NCBI GenBank assembly: GCA_027704905.1
Contig: CM051000.1
Span: forward strand, 11,948,112-12,012,111
Length of the DNA stretch: 64,000 nucleotides
Reading direction: 5' to 3'
Source of the DNA: Muraenolepis orangiensis
Lineage: Eukaryota > Chordata > Actinopteri > Gadiformes > Muraenolepididae
Numbering within the stretch: the stretch's first letter is position 1; each line of letters begins with the position of its first letter. The position numbers and the translations under genes are program-made. The notes beneath the pieces are model-generated. The model was not told the origin of the DNA. It made no database searches and worked only from the letters and a program-made list of their open reading frames with translations. Below are positions 17,394 through 30,718 of this stretch, piece after piece.

Positions 17394-17791
17394 ATAACTT
17401 ATTATCAACATACTTTACACAAAAGCATTAGCGTCTTTGATATTTTATACAAAGGATTATTTCGACCAAATGGGAAATTCTGAAAGAAGATGGAATCAGT
17501 ATCGTGATGAGCTTCCTTTGTATCATCAATAATACACACAATACATGTGTATGTATGTATGAATATATGTATGTATGTATGTATGTATGCATGTATGTAT
17601 GTACAGTATGTCCGCTCAACTTCACTTGGCGGGTGTATTGCTCATGGCCCAAGGTAGGAAGTGCAGTTCAAATAAAATCACAGGTTTAAGTCACCCCGTG
17701 GCTTCCAACTCAGTACACATTCAGCCAACTACTTTACTGTAGCAGGGCATGTGTGGGTTGGCTAGATGATTGTATGATTTTAAAATATTTC

Positions 17792-17792
<1 letters not shown>
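17394..17792. repeat. Short intergenic stretch with (TATG)n
   Basis: A TATG tetramer array spans about 17548-17602. Nothing else was recognised. Confidence 0.7.
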
Positions 17793-17837
<45 letters not shown>

Positions 17838-17930
17838 TGTGTGTGAGTGTGTACATGTGTGTGTGTGTGTGTGTGTGGGCGTGCGTGCATGTGTGTGTGT
17901 GCACGTGTGTGTGTGTATGTGTGTGTACTT
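17793..17930. repeat. Interrupted (GT)n microsatellite
   Basis: GT array with ACGT, GA, CA and GC interruptions. Confidence 0.95.
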
Positions 17931-20900
17931 AAGTAAGAAAGAAAGCAAGCAGTCAAAAATGTCTGATGTTTGAAGTGTGTCTCCCACTCACCCTTTCTTT
18001 TCTTTCTTTCTCTATCCCTCTCCCTGCTTGCTTTTTTCCCTCCCCCTCAGCCCCCCGTCTGATAATCCAAAGGCATCCACTGGAGCAGCTGCAGAGCGAA
18101 ACTGCTTTCCCCCGAATGGCCTGCTTTCTTTCACTCTAAATCGTTCTCGATTGTATTTGCATGCAAGACTGTCTCAGAAGGCAAGAGAAGGACACAGACA
18201 GACCAGTCTCTTTCACTGTTCTGAAAAAATAGGAGGCTATTCACTTTTGTCAAGCTTGCTAGCTTAACTGTATTCTTTTAGTGAATAGTTTTACTTTAGC
18301 AACATGTTTGAAACACATGTTTTAAGGTACACAAAAGCTTCAAATGTCGTTTTCAAAGTAGCGTCATTGACTGTATATTCTGGAACAAACAAAGTATTTA
18401 GTTTTCTATTTATTCTTAACAAAACCGAAAAAATATATAATATATGATATATATATAATATGAGCGGAACTCCTGTTATACGGCATATACAAGTTTGGGA
18501 TAAACGTGGTTCAACATACATACAAGATGTATTACTTTTAATATGTCAATGAAGTTAATCAAGTTGAAAGCACTTTTGCAGTGTGTACGATTTAGCCAAC
18601 TGCCGAAATAGTCCTCCACAAAATAGAGGGCAGCATATTACCAGACAGATGTGGTGAATACCCCTATTGTAAGAAATATGTAAATGCCCAGAGTCCCTCC
18701 CTCCCTTCCTCAAACACATCACCCTACTGAGTACAACAGTTTACAGTGAATCCGTGCTACAGCATTCTGTTGATTTGTAGTAAATTTGTAAATGTTCTAA
18801 ACTAACAATCGTATGTCCCTTTGCAATAATCCCACAGACCAAAACCAACAGGCCTACACATCTGAAATGTAACTTTTGGATTGTATAGTCCTGTTACTCA
18901 CCTTTATGTGTAACCTATCTGGATTAAAAAAACAATCATGTAAAATGATGAATTGATGAAAATCTAAAATAAATGGCTTATACCTTAGATATATCTACCT
19001 CATTCAAATCTGTCTGAGCAACTTTCCAAAAATAATTAAACCTTATCACTTATCAAGCTGTAACCTTTATTCATTCAAACATATGGTAATGTTTATGTCC
19101 TTGGTATGACCTTCCTAAGCTACCTTTACTTGTATTTATGTTACGGTTTTATGTGTTAATTAACACATAATGGGATTCTCACATTGTTTTATGTTATGTT
19201 TCTTCATATGGTGTGTTCTTTTTAGTTTGTTTAGTTTGTAAATGCACTTTGTTGTTCCTTTTGTTAAACGGAACCAGCAGAGAAGGTTTGATCTCTTAGA
19301 AACTCAAAGGTTGTGGAGACTAGTTTTAATAGATTAATCCTAAATACTTTCTTTATCAGAGCGATCCACTTCATTAAAAGGTTTCTGTTATAAAGGCAAC
19401 ATACAATGCACAATATGAATGGGTAAAACAAACACTTCTACATGAACATTTTATTTTACACATAACATTTAGTTATATATTACACTTATCAGTTAACTAA
19501 ATCCTAACAAAGGCCTGACAAGAGCGATTTGTAGTTAAAGTATTTGTATCCTAAAAAGTACTCACTCTGAAGCACTCTTAATCCACTCCAAGCCAGGACC
19601 ATCCCCACTGGCAGCCTATAGATGAAGTGCATGAGTTATAAACCAGTGAACAAACATGAAGACATGGAACCACCCGCCAGTGGTTCAACAAGGCACCATA
19701 ATGCAATCCACATCCTGAACAACCAAAGTCAAAGAAGGGCAGCAGAAACAAACCACTCCAGCATGGGGTAACCCCCGACAGTGCAGTCCAATGGCTCAGA
19801 CCAGATACACACCTTGCACACAATTATGGTGGGTTAAAAGGGCAACAACTAAATATATCAATAAATATATGATTATATAATGAAATGCTCAAGTAAATAA
19901 ATAAATAAATGATATCAAAGGATATCATTGAATGTGTTATAAATATAGAATAATACAGAACAATGCATATACATGAATACATAAAGAATCATGTCATTTT
20001 ACGCTTAATTGTGGTACATTTATTTGTGTTTTTATGAAGTGATTTGTTTAAAGATATTTATAAATATTTAAACATTTATATTCACTTCATTAATTCCCAC
20101 ATGTATTTATCTATTTATCATTGTCTGCATGTATATATACTTTGATTTATCCATGCTGCAGCAATGTGTCAACTTCCTCCATCAAAAGTCAAGGGGCGGG
20201 TTAAAGCCTGATGTGCATACTAATGTTGGCCACTAGGGCGACCGGGTCTCCCTTTGTCCCTCATATTGAGTCAAAGTCCCGCATATTTTTTGGGCTCGTT
20301 TTCTTATGTCAAACAACTGCAGGATGGAGTTGTGTTCTGGTGTCCAAATTATTTAGGATTTTGATATTTGTGGATTTTCTTTTTTACATGCGTGTATCTT
20401 AATATGTATTTAACTTAAATTGTCTTGCTAATATATTTCCCAAGTTATAAAGATAGCGTAAGAGCATATCCCGGAGACAGTCCTAAAGACAGTCCTAAAT
20501 GATTTGACGTCTATTTTCTGTTACTAAAATATAATAGTATTTATTTGCCCTGATCTTGAACAGCATTTGGTATGAACCAGCTGAGGAGTGGACCATTATT
20601 CAATTGGGAAGGTAGAACTCTGACCTTCACCTGTCCCTTACTACTGGACCTACCTACCTACCACTAAAGAATATTCCACTACACTCCTCCACTATAACAT
20701 CGGGGGATTGTGGGCTGGGCAACGATCTGGAATGTTCAGTTGTAATCATTCATAGCGAGGTATGCCTGGTGTCGACCCCCTTATTCCGTACTTTAACATG
20801 TAGCACTGTACTGTTTTTTGGAAGTTTGGGAGCAGACACAAAGAGACCTTTGTGATGACCATGACTGAGAGTCCCCATGTCATCATCACAGTCCCTCTTG

Positions 20901-21512
20901 TTTCATTCTTGCCCGGTCACTGTTGCTATGCCCGATGTCCAGTGGAGGACCCCAATGGAATGGGGTGAACATAGTTGCTTTCCCCCAGAGGATCTGGGTT
21001 TTGTGACGGGCCTGTGGAGGGTTATGTGCCACCGAGCCCGAAGGTTGTCATTGTTTTTGGAGTGCCGGCACTGAGCGACCGACTTGTCACATTGTGTTTT
21101 TTTGATATGATGTCTTCAGAGCTGCCTTGTTGACTTGTTGATTTGTGGGCGTCTCTTTAGCCTACTATTTCCAGGCACTGTTCAGAGCGCATTACAGAGC
21201 GCTATCCATGGTTCTGAAGTGTAGTCTTTCCTTGACCTACTGTCCTATGAATAGGCCTTTGAACTCCACCACGTCGTATACTAGAAGGGCACTTAGGGAG
21301 CGCAGACCTCCGCCCAGGCCGATTGCTTTTTCTACAGCACATTACTCATGAGGCTTGATTGAGAGTGGGATCCCGATTCGACTGGCTTCTTCCTTGGCCC
21401 ACGCTACACCATTCTACAAAGTTTCATGAAAACCTCGCCAGTAGGCAAACGACACTGAATTCATAACTTCCTTAGTGGGGGTAGATATCTACATCCAATT
21501 GTGATCTCTATC

Positions 21513-21513
<1 letters not shown>
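17931..21513. other. Intergenic, nothing recognised
   Basis: AT-rich with no confident exon or repeat family. 18430-18470 is an AT-rich alternating run. 19560-19850 and 20860-21080 are more complex but show no recognisable protein. Confidence 0.5.

Positions 21514-21566
<53 letters not shown>
21514..21566. repeat. (GT)n microsatellite
   Basis: Perfect GT array of about 53 bp. Confidence 0.97.
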
Positions 21567-21569
<3 letters not shown>

Positions 21570-21622
21570 CTCCACGTTTTTAGCTTATTTTTTATTGTTT
21601 TATTATGATATGTGGACAAATT

Positions 21623-21626
<4 letters not shown>

Positions 21627-21709
<83 letters not shown>

Positions 21710-21730
21710 TTTTCTCTTTCTCTGTGTCTC
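21627..21730. repeat. (TC)n microsatellite
   Basis: About 80 bp of perfect TC followed by an imperfect pyrimidine tract. Confidence 0.97.
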
Positions 21731-22477
21731 TTTCTCTCTTTCTTCACCGTCTGTCACCGGTGCTGAACGACGCACGGCGGCTACAGTACCTCTGAACTAG
21801 GAGGGAAATGGAGGGAAATGATTGAGATGCAGTTTGGCCAATGTTTGCGTGAAGGGCTTAAGTTGTAGCCTACGTGAAGGTGGCATGTGAGAAGGCGGAA
21901 CATAAGGAGAAATGCCAAAGTAATGCAATTGTAAAACGCAAAAGCCGAATCCATCAATTTTGGTGATTTAGAAATGTCCGTCCGGAAGTTGTTATTTTTT
22001 AACGTTTAGGACGTTTAAACTAGGACGTCTAATTGAAATAGCCACCTGCTGTTTGAACAGCAACTGTTTGGCCAGCCTATGTTAAGTTATGCAGTGGCAG
22101 ATAACAATTTTTTTCTCGCACCCCTCTCTTATGAGCCTTTCTCACGGTAGCCCAAGCACTTCCCTGACCCTGGAGCATACACATGATCAACTTGAAGCGT
22201 GCTGTGTCTTCATGCGTGGTCATTCTGAGACAGGCCTCCCCAGGAGGGCCCTCTGTTTAAAGAGAGATGACCTCCTTATTCCCTCATTAGCAGCACGCAC
22301 ACAGCTGTATGTATCAGTGTGTTTGGGTGGATCGGAGGTTGGGGCATTGCCCGGACGCATCAGTTATTGTTTCTGAGCGTGTGTTCTGGTGCTTTCCTTT
22401 GTGAAGTTGCACCGCGATTGTCCAGAAAGCTGTTGTATCTGCACACATAGATGTGACAGCCACAGCAACTTAAGTAT
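21731..22477. other. Intergenic, nothing recognised
   Basis: No recognised gene or repeat. Confidence 0.5.
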
Positions 22478-22800
22478 GAATTTTCGAAAACACTATACTA
22501 AAAATACTGTACACAATAAAAACAATAAAAAGAACAATAAAGTGACAGATGGATGATATGTACAGTGCATGTGTTGAATTGTGAAAAAATCTTTTAAAAG
22601 CATTTTAAAGTGCCAGTAGTGCAGCAGCATCATTAATACAGTGCAGGACAGTGCAGTAGCTGTAATGAGTCCAGAAAGTAAAGCAAAGTATGATAGTGTA
22701 TGATAGTGAAATGTAATATGGATGACAATGTTATGATAGTGGCAGCACTCCTAGCAGTTCAGTTGGAGCACTGCCTGTGGATAAAAACGGTAATTGAACC
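22478..22800 (-). mobile_element. LINE 3'-end fragment, family B (minus)
   Basis: Shares 'actgtacacaataaaaa', 'gtgacagatggatgatatg', 'aagtgccagtagtgcag' and 'ggcagcactcctagcagt' with the 41.3-kb and 3.5-kb copies. It extends further into the element body than the other minus-strand copies. Confidence 0.7.
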
Positions 22801-24451
22801 TGGTAGCCCTATGCATGATAGTGCATGAATGAAGCCTTTTGGAAGATGACCATGACCTCGGTCTGTTACTCAGAATTTGCTTTGGGTTTCTTATAAATCT
22901 GATGATTATGTGTTAAGTGTTAACAGTTTCCCATGCACTCTATGCTCACTTGTCAGAAAACAAATTACCAAGTAGAATACCTAGATGTTTTCACGAAGGA
23001 ACACTGCAAAAGCATCCAATCTTGAATCAATATATTATGTATTTTGTATTTTGAACTTTTAATAGTCTATAATAGTATTAGCTTACACATGCACACAGTC
23101 GGGGATATATTCTTGGCCGTAAAAGAGGCAAAGGTGTTTTTCAAATGTGATTGAAAAAAGGCAATTATTACACTTTAACATCTAAAAAAAGTTGTTGAAT
23201 TAAAACTGTTGTTTACACACAGTAACTTTAACATTATAGGTGGTTGCTATGGTGATCTGGATGGTTGCTTGGTTGCTCTAGGTGGCTTATATTTATTTTT
23301 AGCGCCATCTTGTAATGCACTGTGATGCGATGGGTGTGTCAATTAGTGGAGGGTAAACATTTTGTTAAAAAAATCTAAAAGATATGCATAAAATACAAAA
23401 GTCAAACACAAAATAGATGTGCATTGGGTATTCATTTGGTCAGGACTCACCGGTGGCACAGGAGTCTGTGCATTCAGTTCATAGCTTATTGAGAATGTGA
23501 CCTTAAACAAATCGGTCGCTTTTAATCTTTAATATAATGACAATAACATGAAACAGATTCTAAAAATGCTTCTTACTCTTTTTACCTAATTTGTTTTACA
23601 AGAATTACTCCTTCTTTGCCTCTCAAGTGCACGTGCAAGAGTGCCCATGCAAGCTATAATAGCATTAATGAAAAAATCACAGTCACACAAATATTTGTAT
23701 GCATGAATATAGACCAAGGCATTAAAATTCATGATTGGTTTAATAACTTTATAGATTTAAATCCCTACATGCATTTTTGGCTACGGCCACTAGGGGGTTC
23801 AGAGAGTTCCCTGAACCAACGCAAACTGTGCCCATGAGGGACGAGATCATATAGAAACGTAAATCTATGTCGTTTGAGTACTATCATTACTATCCATACG
23901 AATCCATGATGGGCCCTCTGAACCTAGTTAGTGTAGGCCCCTGCTAACCGATAGCTATGGGACTGATATCCACTGATAACGTCCATTGAATCTAGTGAGG
24001 GATCTCCCACTCTGTGTTCCTTCCCAAAGTTTCTTCTTCTTCTTTGATAATTAAGGGAGTATTTTCCATGCACATTGGAAGGCTAGGGGGGGGGGGGGGG
24101 GTGCCGTAATGTGGCTGGTGAAGCCCTTTGAGACTCTATCTGTGATTGAGGGAGTATACAAATCAAATTGACATGACATTGTCATTGTAATATGGTTTCT
24201 TGCTGTGAGGGAGCAGGGCTAACCACTGAGCCACTCTGCCACCCAATAAGGTGCATATGGTAAGCATAAACGTTTCAAGTAATGTAATTCATTCGATTTG
24301 TAGGTTTACTAAATTCAAGATCAATTGTTTAAATAAGTCTGAAAGAGTCGGACACAACCAAAATATATCCGTTTTATTCGTGGATGGAATTGAATGCAGT
24401 TGAAAATGCTGTTTGCATTTAGCTGAATATCTGTTTATATCACCTTACAAC
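22801..24451. other. Intergenic; LINE/SINE-like tail at about 24000-24180
   Basis: The part around 24090-24180 ('gaagccctttgagact', 'gggagtatacaaatcaaat', 'tgacatgacat') is a typical fish retroposon 3' tail, preceded by a long G-run (24087-24103). It is followed by a tRNA-like boundary ('aaccactgagccactctgc'). 23230-23285 contains repeated TGGTTGCT motifs. The rest is unassigned. Confidence 0.45.
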
Positions 24452-25537
24452 CAGTGTAGGGAAAGTTACTGATAATTAGCAATTAGTTACAGTTACTAGT
24501 TACTTCTCTCAAAAGTAACTTGATTACTTTACAGTTACTGCATATTAAAAGTAAGTAGTTACTAGGGAAAGTAACTTTTGCGTTACTTTTAAGTATCTGC
24601 TTACTGTCAAATAGAATCACTGTTGTACCCGTTGTACCCGTTGTACCCATTATCACTATGAAGTAGTGAAGTAGTGTAACAATAAAAAACTATTAAAATG
24701 TTTTGATAGGCCTATGTATTGTAGCCTCGACAGGCCTTCAAATCAAGTAACACAAGTTAGTTGTTGGCATTGTACAATGAAATAATAACAGTTTCTCAGA
24801 CATTTAAAAGTAATTTCTTATCACAATAGGCCTTATAATGTAAAATTGGTCAAAGTTATTTACAAAACATAAACACACTGAGATTTATCCTTAACAGTAA
24901 ATCCAAACAACTGAACTTAAAAGTGTTTTCAGCCTCACAAAATAGCCCTGAGATCTGATCATTTGGATACAACATTACAAAGATATCCTTAAATGGTTTG
25001 ACAAAAATAATCTTACCTCACCTCTTGCCATTTAGCAACTGAAGAAATCAATAATTGTGGATACATTTAAATAAAGTGCTTTCAGCCTCATAAGGAGAAG
25101 CTAAATGCTGCTGCTTTTCAGCAAGGCTTCCACGTCTGGATGTATAATGCTTAAGAAAAAGTACCCCACCTTAAAGGGCAACAAAACAAAGTACAACTAG
25201 GCTACCTTATCTCTGGCCAGTGTCCTACAACACTACTAGCCCTCAAACCAATGATTGTACCTCAAGAAGAGAAATTTCTCAAACTTTTGATCTGATTGCC
25301 TTTTTTGGAGAGAGAATCAGGCTTCCATGGCTAAAGAGTCATTCTACTGGCGCACTGGACGGAGTGGCTGCGTTATGTTTCAGAGATATTTTCTTTACGA
25401 TTGGGAAGTGATTCAGAGTGTCTATCCCTGCTGCTGATGATGATTTAAGGTACTTGGCTACTTCAGTTTCAGCAGTGGCATAGGTGTCCTCCTCATCCTC
25501 TTGAAAGGAAAATAACTCCTCCGCTTTGGTATAAGAT

Positions 25538-25745
25538 TCAAGATTCAAGAATTGTATTTGCCATTTGCAAAAAATACAATGGATACAAATACATTCCCTC
25601 CCGCAGTATGAAATAGATAAAAAAGTGATTGATTTGATGATGATTTGTACACGTGTTATATTGTGCAACAAGCATTTAAAATCATTTTAAAGTGCCAGTA
25701 GTGCAGAACAGTGAAGTTACTGTTATGAGTAATGAATATGAGTCC
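25538..25745 (-). mobile_element. LINE 3'-end fragment, family B, inside the hAT remnant
   Basis: Begins with 'gattcaagattcaaga' (tail repeats on the minus strand), then 'ccctcccgcagtatg', 'gtgcaacaagcattt' and 'aagtgccagtagtgcag', as in the 41.3-kb copy. Its position inside the transposase remnant shows it inserted later. Confidence 0.75.
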
Positions 25746-26019
25746 AGGACCCGGGGGCTGTGTTGTCTGGGTTTTACCTGGTTGCTGTTTCTACTCAGGG
25801 ACATTCTTTCGCCACTCGGCGACTAGACTTCCCTTTGCGAGGTCCTTCCACTCCTGGTTGCGCAACCAACGTAGCTTGACCTTAGGTAGTGTCACCGCAG
25901 CTAGGAGTGCATCTTTACTTTCAATAACACATGCATATCTTGTTTTGACCGCCTGAAATGACCCTGAGTGCAAAAAACATTATTGCATTACATTATAAGC
26001 AGTTATATATATACACACA

Positions 26020-26023
<4 letters not shown>

Positions 26024-26071
<48 letters not shown>

Positions 26072-26185
26072 TACATACATACATACATACATACATACAT
26101 ACATACATACATACATACATACATACATACATACATACATACATACATACATACATACATACATACATACATACATACATACATA
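26024..26185. repeat. (CA)n followed by (CATA)n compound microsatellite
   Basis: About 39 bp of CA, then about 29 tandem CATA tetramers, inside the hAT remnant. Confidence 0.97.
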
Positions 26186-27944
26186 GTGTATTTTAATTGA
26201 ATGCAAACAAATGTGTAGGCCTGTATGTTTTATTTCTTTACAGCATAGGCTGTGCAGGTCGATTGGGATAAAAGTGTCTCATACAGAAACAGCATACATC
26301 TGGCAATTGAGTGATTGGAGAAATTAAAGCATTTAAATGAAATTAACTACCTAACTAACTAACTCTTACCCAGACAATTGCATCTGGTAGGCCAACAAGG
26401 ATTTGCAGACCAGCTTTAGATTCCAGAGTCTTGGACATCAGTGTTTCCAGTGTGGGTCGGAGTGTGCCGTAAAAACAATTGTCCTCTCCCTGGAGAATAT
26501 CTAGGGCCACAGTAAGTGGTTTCATCACAACACAGTACTCGGTGAGAAACTGTTCTTGTTCCCTTTGACTGATACATTTCAACTGTAGTTTGGAGGAGAT
26601 GGTGTTCAACTCCACCTCAGGTATCTCAGAAATGAATTCCACCTGGTTGTGCAAGGCACTAGTAGCCTCTAGTCAAAAATGTCCTTCACAATCTCCGAGG
26701 CCACTGTGTACTGACTCACCTTGTTCCAAAGCCCTGCGCATTTTGTGGTAGCGCTTCTGTAAATTGCCTTTGTTTCAGGTTTTGACAGCAGCCACTTATC
26801 CACATCAGTGCATGAGACAAGGTTCAAGGTAGGGTTCAAGGTGTTGTTCAAGTGCATCTCTGATGTGGAGGTAGGGAAATCACATCATCATCATCATCAG
26901 CAGCAGCAGCACAACATGCAATGTTAGTAAAATTGGCCTCGTCGTCATCCTCCTTATCTTAAGAGTCCGACTCAGGTGGCTGGTACATTTTGAAGGGCTT
27001 CACGAAATTCGAGCCATTGTCTGTAACAGTTGCTGTGGCTTTGAAGGATACGCCATAGGATGAGTGATGTAATCAATCTCACTTGCAATACGGTCATACA
27101 TACAGTATGCCGACCCTTGATTATTTTGCATGCCAGTGCTGCTTTCCATGTTGTGTGGATTTATCCAATGTGTGGTTATGCCCAGGGAACTTTTACTATG
27201 CACAGTCCAAATGTATTTTTGAGCTTGACCTCCATTTTAGCATATTCTTTGTCTATGTAGCTGGAAAATGTCTTTCTGCATGTTGACCCGCCATCTCTGT
27301 TTCTCACTGGTATTTTGCTAATTAGCTGTGTGAAGGCAACAGACTCAACTGTTGACAGCGGTTGCATGTCTTTCGACGACATACCTGGCAATCAGTCTGT
27401 TAAGTTTGACCTGGCTTACAGACTGTGCAGAAGAATTCTTGGGTTTCAAATCAAGCCATGGCTGTTTGGATGGAGCGGCTTCTCCTTGGTCAGCAGAGCT
27501 AGCACTGGCGTCTTTTGCCATTAGCTTTATAGCAGCGTGTTGTTTTTCGAGGTGCTTCATAAGATTAGATTGACTTTTCTTGCCGTGGATAAAGTTGTCA
27601 TACCTGCACATAGACTACAACTCACCACTATATTTGTATTTGTTGTCCTTGATCTCCAGGATGGAAATTAATTTCCATATTTCAAGGACAGTGCGCCCAC
27701 AGTGTCTGCACTGGCAGCGACCATCGTGTGCAGGGAGTCTAATGCTGAATGATTGATTCACGTCATTCATTTGGCCGCCGAAAAAGGTTGAATAGGTTGG
27801 GTGATGACGTAAGATCATAAACCGGAAAGTAACGAGTAACAAGTCCATTTAAAATTCAGAAATTGTAACGGCGTTATTCAATTTGAAAAAGTAATAAGTT
27901 ACTCTTGTCATTATCGCCAAAAGTAACGTATTTCACTAACAGTG

Positions 27945-29839
27945 TTGGAAGTTACTTTCACTAGTGCGCTATACCGAGAGGAAAATTGTGCTGCTTACGG
28001 TCTCTTCTTTGTCTTATCAGAAATAAATCAGCTCTGATTAAGTCTGACCTGGTCTCCTAAACCTTAGTAGAAGTAAGGAGCAAAATAATATCTAAATATA
28101 TGGTGAAACAAGAAGGAGTAAATTACTTAAAAGCTTTATAAAAGCTGAATTTAAGAAAATGGTCAAAATCTCATTCTGATCTTAAAAAGAAAAAAAAAAA
28201 AGTTCAGTTTTGTCTAGAGAAATAGACTAGACAAAGAGATCTTATTTAGAATTTTAATTTTCTCTGGAAGTAAGCACTGATTTAAGCTTGCTAGACTTCA
28301 AATGTGTGTCTTTTTGAGATATAGTTGGCAATTTGTGCTGTGAAAGCTGTTAATTCTTACATTTTCAGGAGTTGATCTGGCAACAGAACTACTTGATGCA
28401 TAGCCTGGGCGGCTAGTGAGAATGACAGTTGAATTCTGTATTCAGGCCTACTATAAAGATAGCGTCAATAACGCAGAAGCTCATCCGGCCATACTGTGAC
28501 AGTATATTAGTGGGGAATATTAGCAGACAAGCCATGCAGAATTGAAATCGATTGTGATCTGAGTTTTTGATGAAAAATAGCTATTTAGTGATTATTCCAT
28601 TAATGATGAAAATCTGAATAAGAATGCTATGTGCTACCAGACAAACCTAACCTTGAGTTCGATTTGAGGGAGAAGCGTTCTTGGGTAAAGTATATTTACC
28701 TGTATTTAATTCAAATAAGACATTCTATCAAGTAAAAGCAGTTATGCACGTAAATCACGTAAACTGTCTAATCACGAGCCAACGAAACACCACCATGTCA
28801 CGGTGAGCCATGCTTTCTGTTTAAGTTTAGCGTCATGCACCTGGAATGAGTTCGTAACTCGAAAGTTTGAAATATACAACTTACGAGTTGCCTTGGACGC
28901 GGAATTAATGAATGACACAAGTTAGATACTTGCATGATGAAAACCCTCCCCCAAAACTCTGATTGGGTATTCACCAGCGCAGTGAGCTCTGCTGATTGGT
29001 TCACACAGTCTCTGGCTAGACCCGCCCTAAGGGAGGATTGTCCTCCCTTACCGCCATACACACTCATGTTAAAAACCAGGACTCACTGGCCGCTCGGGTC
29101 CGGCAGTTTTATAATGGGCTTCAATGGGGAGTTTGGGGAGGACGGACCTCCGTACAGTCATTTTGAATTGTGTTAGGGGGTGCTGTTGGTATTTTGACAC
29201 AAGGACATGATTGTTGTACCTTTGAAGTGTAAAAAGAAAATAGTAATATTATAAGTATTTTCACAGATGCATCTATGAAATGTATGTATGTATTTATTTA
29301 TCTCTTGCAAGTTTATTTTTCTCTGAAATGTTAGGGAGGATGGTCCTCCCTTTCCTCAATGGACGAGAAGGAACAGACCAGAACCTTTACAGCTGGGCCT
29401 GGAGGAAATGTCTGGTGTGTATTTGTATGTACTTTGCACACATGGGTATGTATGTGCAGGGGTGCACCCATCTATGCATATCAGTTATCAGTTATCATAT
29501 CAGTGTGTGTGTGTGTTTGTGGGTGTGTGTGTGTGAGTGAGTGTGTGTGTGAGTGTGTGTGTGTGTATGTGTGTGTGTGTTAGTGTGTGTGTGTGTGGGG
29601 GGGAAGATCAAGGGTAACCCCAGACCATAGAGGAGGTCAGTGCTGTGACAAGAGTCTCTCCCAGCAACAGGGCTGCAGGAATGTTCTCAGGGCCCAGGCC
29701 AGGGGAAGTCTGCTGCTCTGGGACAATTGGACAAGAGTTAATATTGGCGCTGCAGGTCAAAGGTTAAATGCCTGTAGGTCACAGGATGGAGGGACGGATG
29801 CAACCAGACACAAACCAGACACTGCCAGGGTGGTGTGTG

Positions 29840-29840
<1 letters not shown>
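27945..29840. other. Intergenic; two matching mini-hairpins and a GC-rich unique block
   Basis: AGGGAGGA-loop-TCCTCCCT hairpins occur at 29030-29048 and 29333-29351. An interrupted (GT)n lies at 29500-29597. 29600-29800 is non-repetitive, moderately GC-rich, and contains AGGTCA-A-AGGTTA (29754-29766), a DR1 nuclear-receptor half-site pair. No gene was recognised. Confidence 0.5.
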
Positions 29841-29931
<91 letters not shown>

Positions 29932-29956
29932 ATATATCTATATGTATAAATATATG

Positions 29957-29989
<33 letters not shown>

Positions 29990-30028
29990 CTATATGTATA
30001 AATATATATGTATACATATATATATAAT
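29841..30028. repeat. (GT)n then (TA)-rich compound microsatellite
   Basis: About 85 bp of GT followed by interrupted alternating TA with TATGTATAAA variants. Confidence 0.95.
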
Positions 30029-30514
30029 GGCTACCTATTGACTTGATTGCCTGTTGACTTGATGCAAGTCATAGCAGTCCAACTCTCAGGGCTTTGGTAT
30101 GAGATAGTTGATCAATTTCAATACAATAAAAATCGATCAATCATTGACTATATGTTCTGCTATGTAACACTTTTTACATTCTCATATTGTCCATCCAACA
30201 ATAAGTTTTGATAATTGATTTTCTTTTCAACTTAATTCAGACCTTCTTTATTTTTTCCAATTTGATCCTGGTATTAACTATACAGCCTTGGGCATATCTC
30301 TTGTCCATTCACTTTTTTTGATCATGGTGCCCTGTGTGTGGTGGCTGAGAATGGGTTTTAAGATGCATTGTCCACATAACTAGAAGTCTGTGAACTTCTG
30401 CCCTCTCTTTCTGTCTCCATCCCCTCCCCCATCCCACTCCCCTTCCTCCCTGGACTGGTTTCAGATTACTGTGGGAGGCTGGAATGTATGAATAGACACC
30501 CCTTAACAGGCATG
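30029..30514. other. Intergenic, nothing recognised
   Basis: AT-rich left half and pyrimidine-rich right half; no coding signal. Confidence 0.5.
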
Positions 30515-30554
30515 TACACACACACACACACGCACGCACGCACACACACACGCA

Positions 30555-30593
<39 letters not shown>
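30515..30593. repeat. (CA)n with CGCA interruptions
   Basis: CA array with GCACG interruptions between 30532 and 30557. Confidence 0.95.
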
Positions 30594-30598
<5 letters not shown>

Positions 30599-30718
30599 GA
30601 GAAAACCTGTTCATTCACAAATACTGTGCAGTCGCTGTCACCTGACCTTGTTCAAACATAGGCGGAGAAAGGAAACCCAACAAGATAGAAGTGTTGACTC
30701 AATACAAAGATTTCTTTT

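Larger units (their letters stand above)
25264..27611 (-). pseudogene. hAT transposase pseudogene (BED finger to C-terminal dimerisation region)
   Basis: Reading from 27611 down: a partial BED-type zinc finger ending SNLMKHLEKQHA; a linker with NRLIARYVVERHA; then LSTVESVAFTQLISKIPVRN with CRKTFSSYIDKEYAKMEVKL near 27391-27220, the typical hAT N-terminal region. Further pieces lie at 27203-27000, 26857-26669 and 26654-26355 (QREQEQFLTEYCVVMKPLTV, TLMSKTLESK). After an interruption at about 25538-26340, the C-terminal region resumes with DEEDTYATAETEVAKYLKSS. It ends at the conserved SAPVE-R-LFS block, where the Arg codon has become TGA (SAPVE-stop-LFSHGSL). Multiple frame changes and stops show it is inactive. 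The conserved hAT dimerisation motif supports the family assignment. Confidence 0.8.
24452..27944 (-). mobile_element. Decayed hAT-superfamily DNA transposon
   Basis: The left end starts CAGTGTAGGGAAAGTTAC. The right end finishes CTAACAGTG, a degenerate inverted match. Both ends carry dense AGTTAC/GTAACT motifs (24466-24595 and 27826-27932), as expected for subterminal transposase-binding sites. Between them, minus-strand pieces of a BED-finger hAT transposase are in order. A (CA)n(CATA)n tract and a family-B LINE tail interrupt the coding part. An 8-bp target duplication is not visible, so the exact ends are uncertain. Confidence 0.75.
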
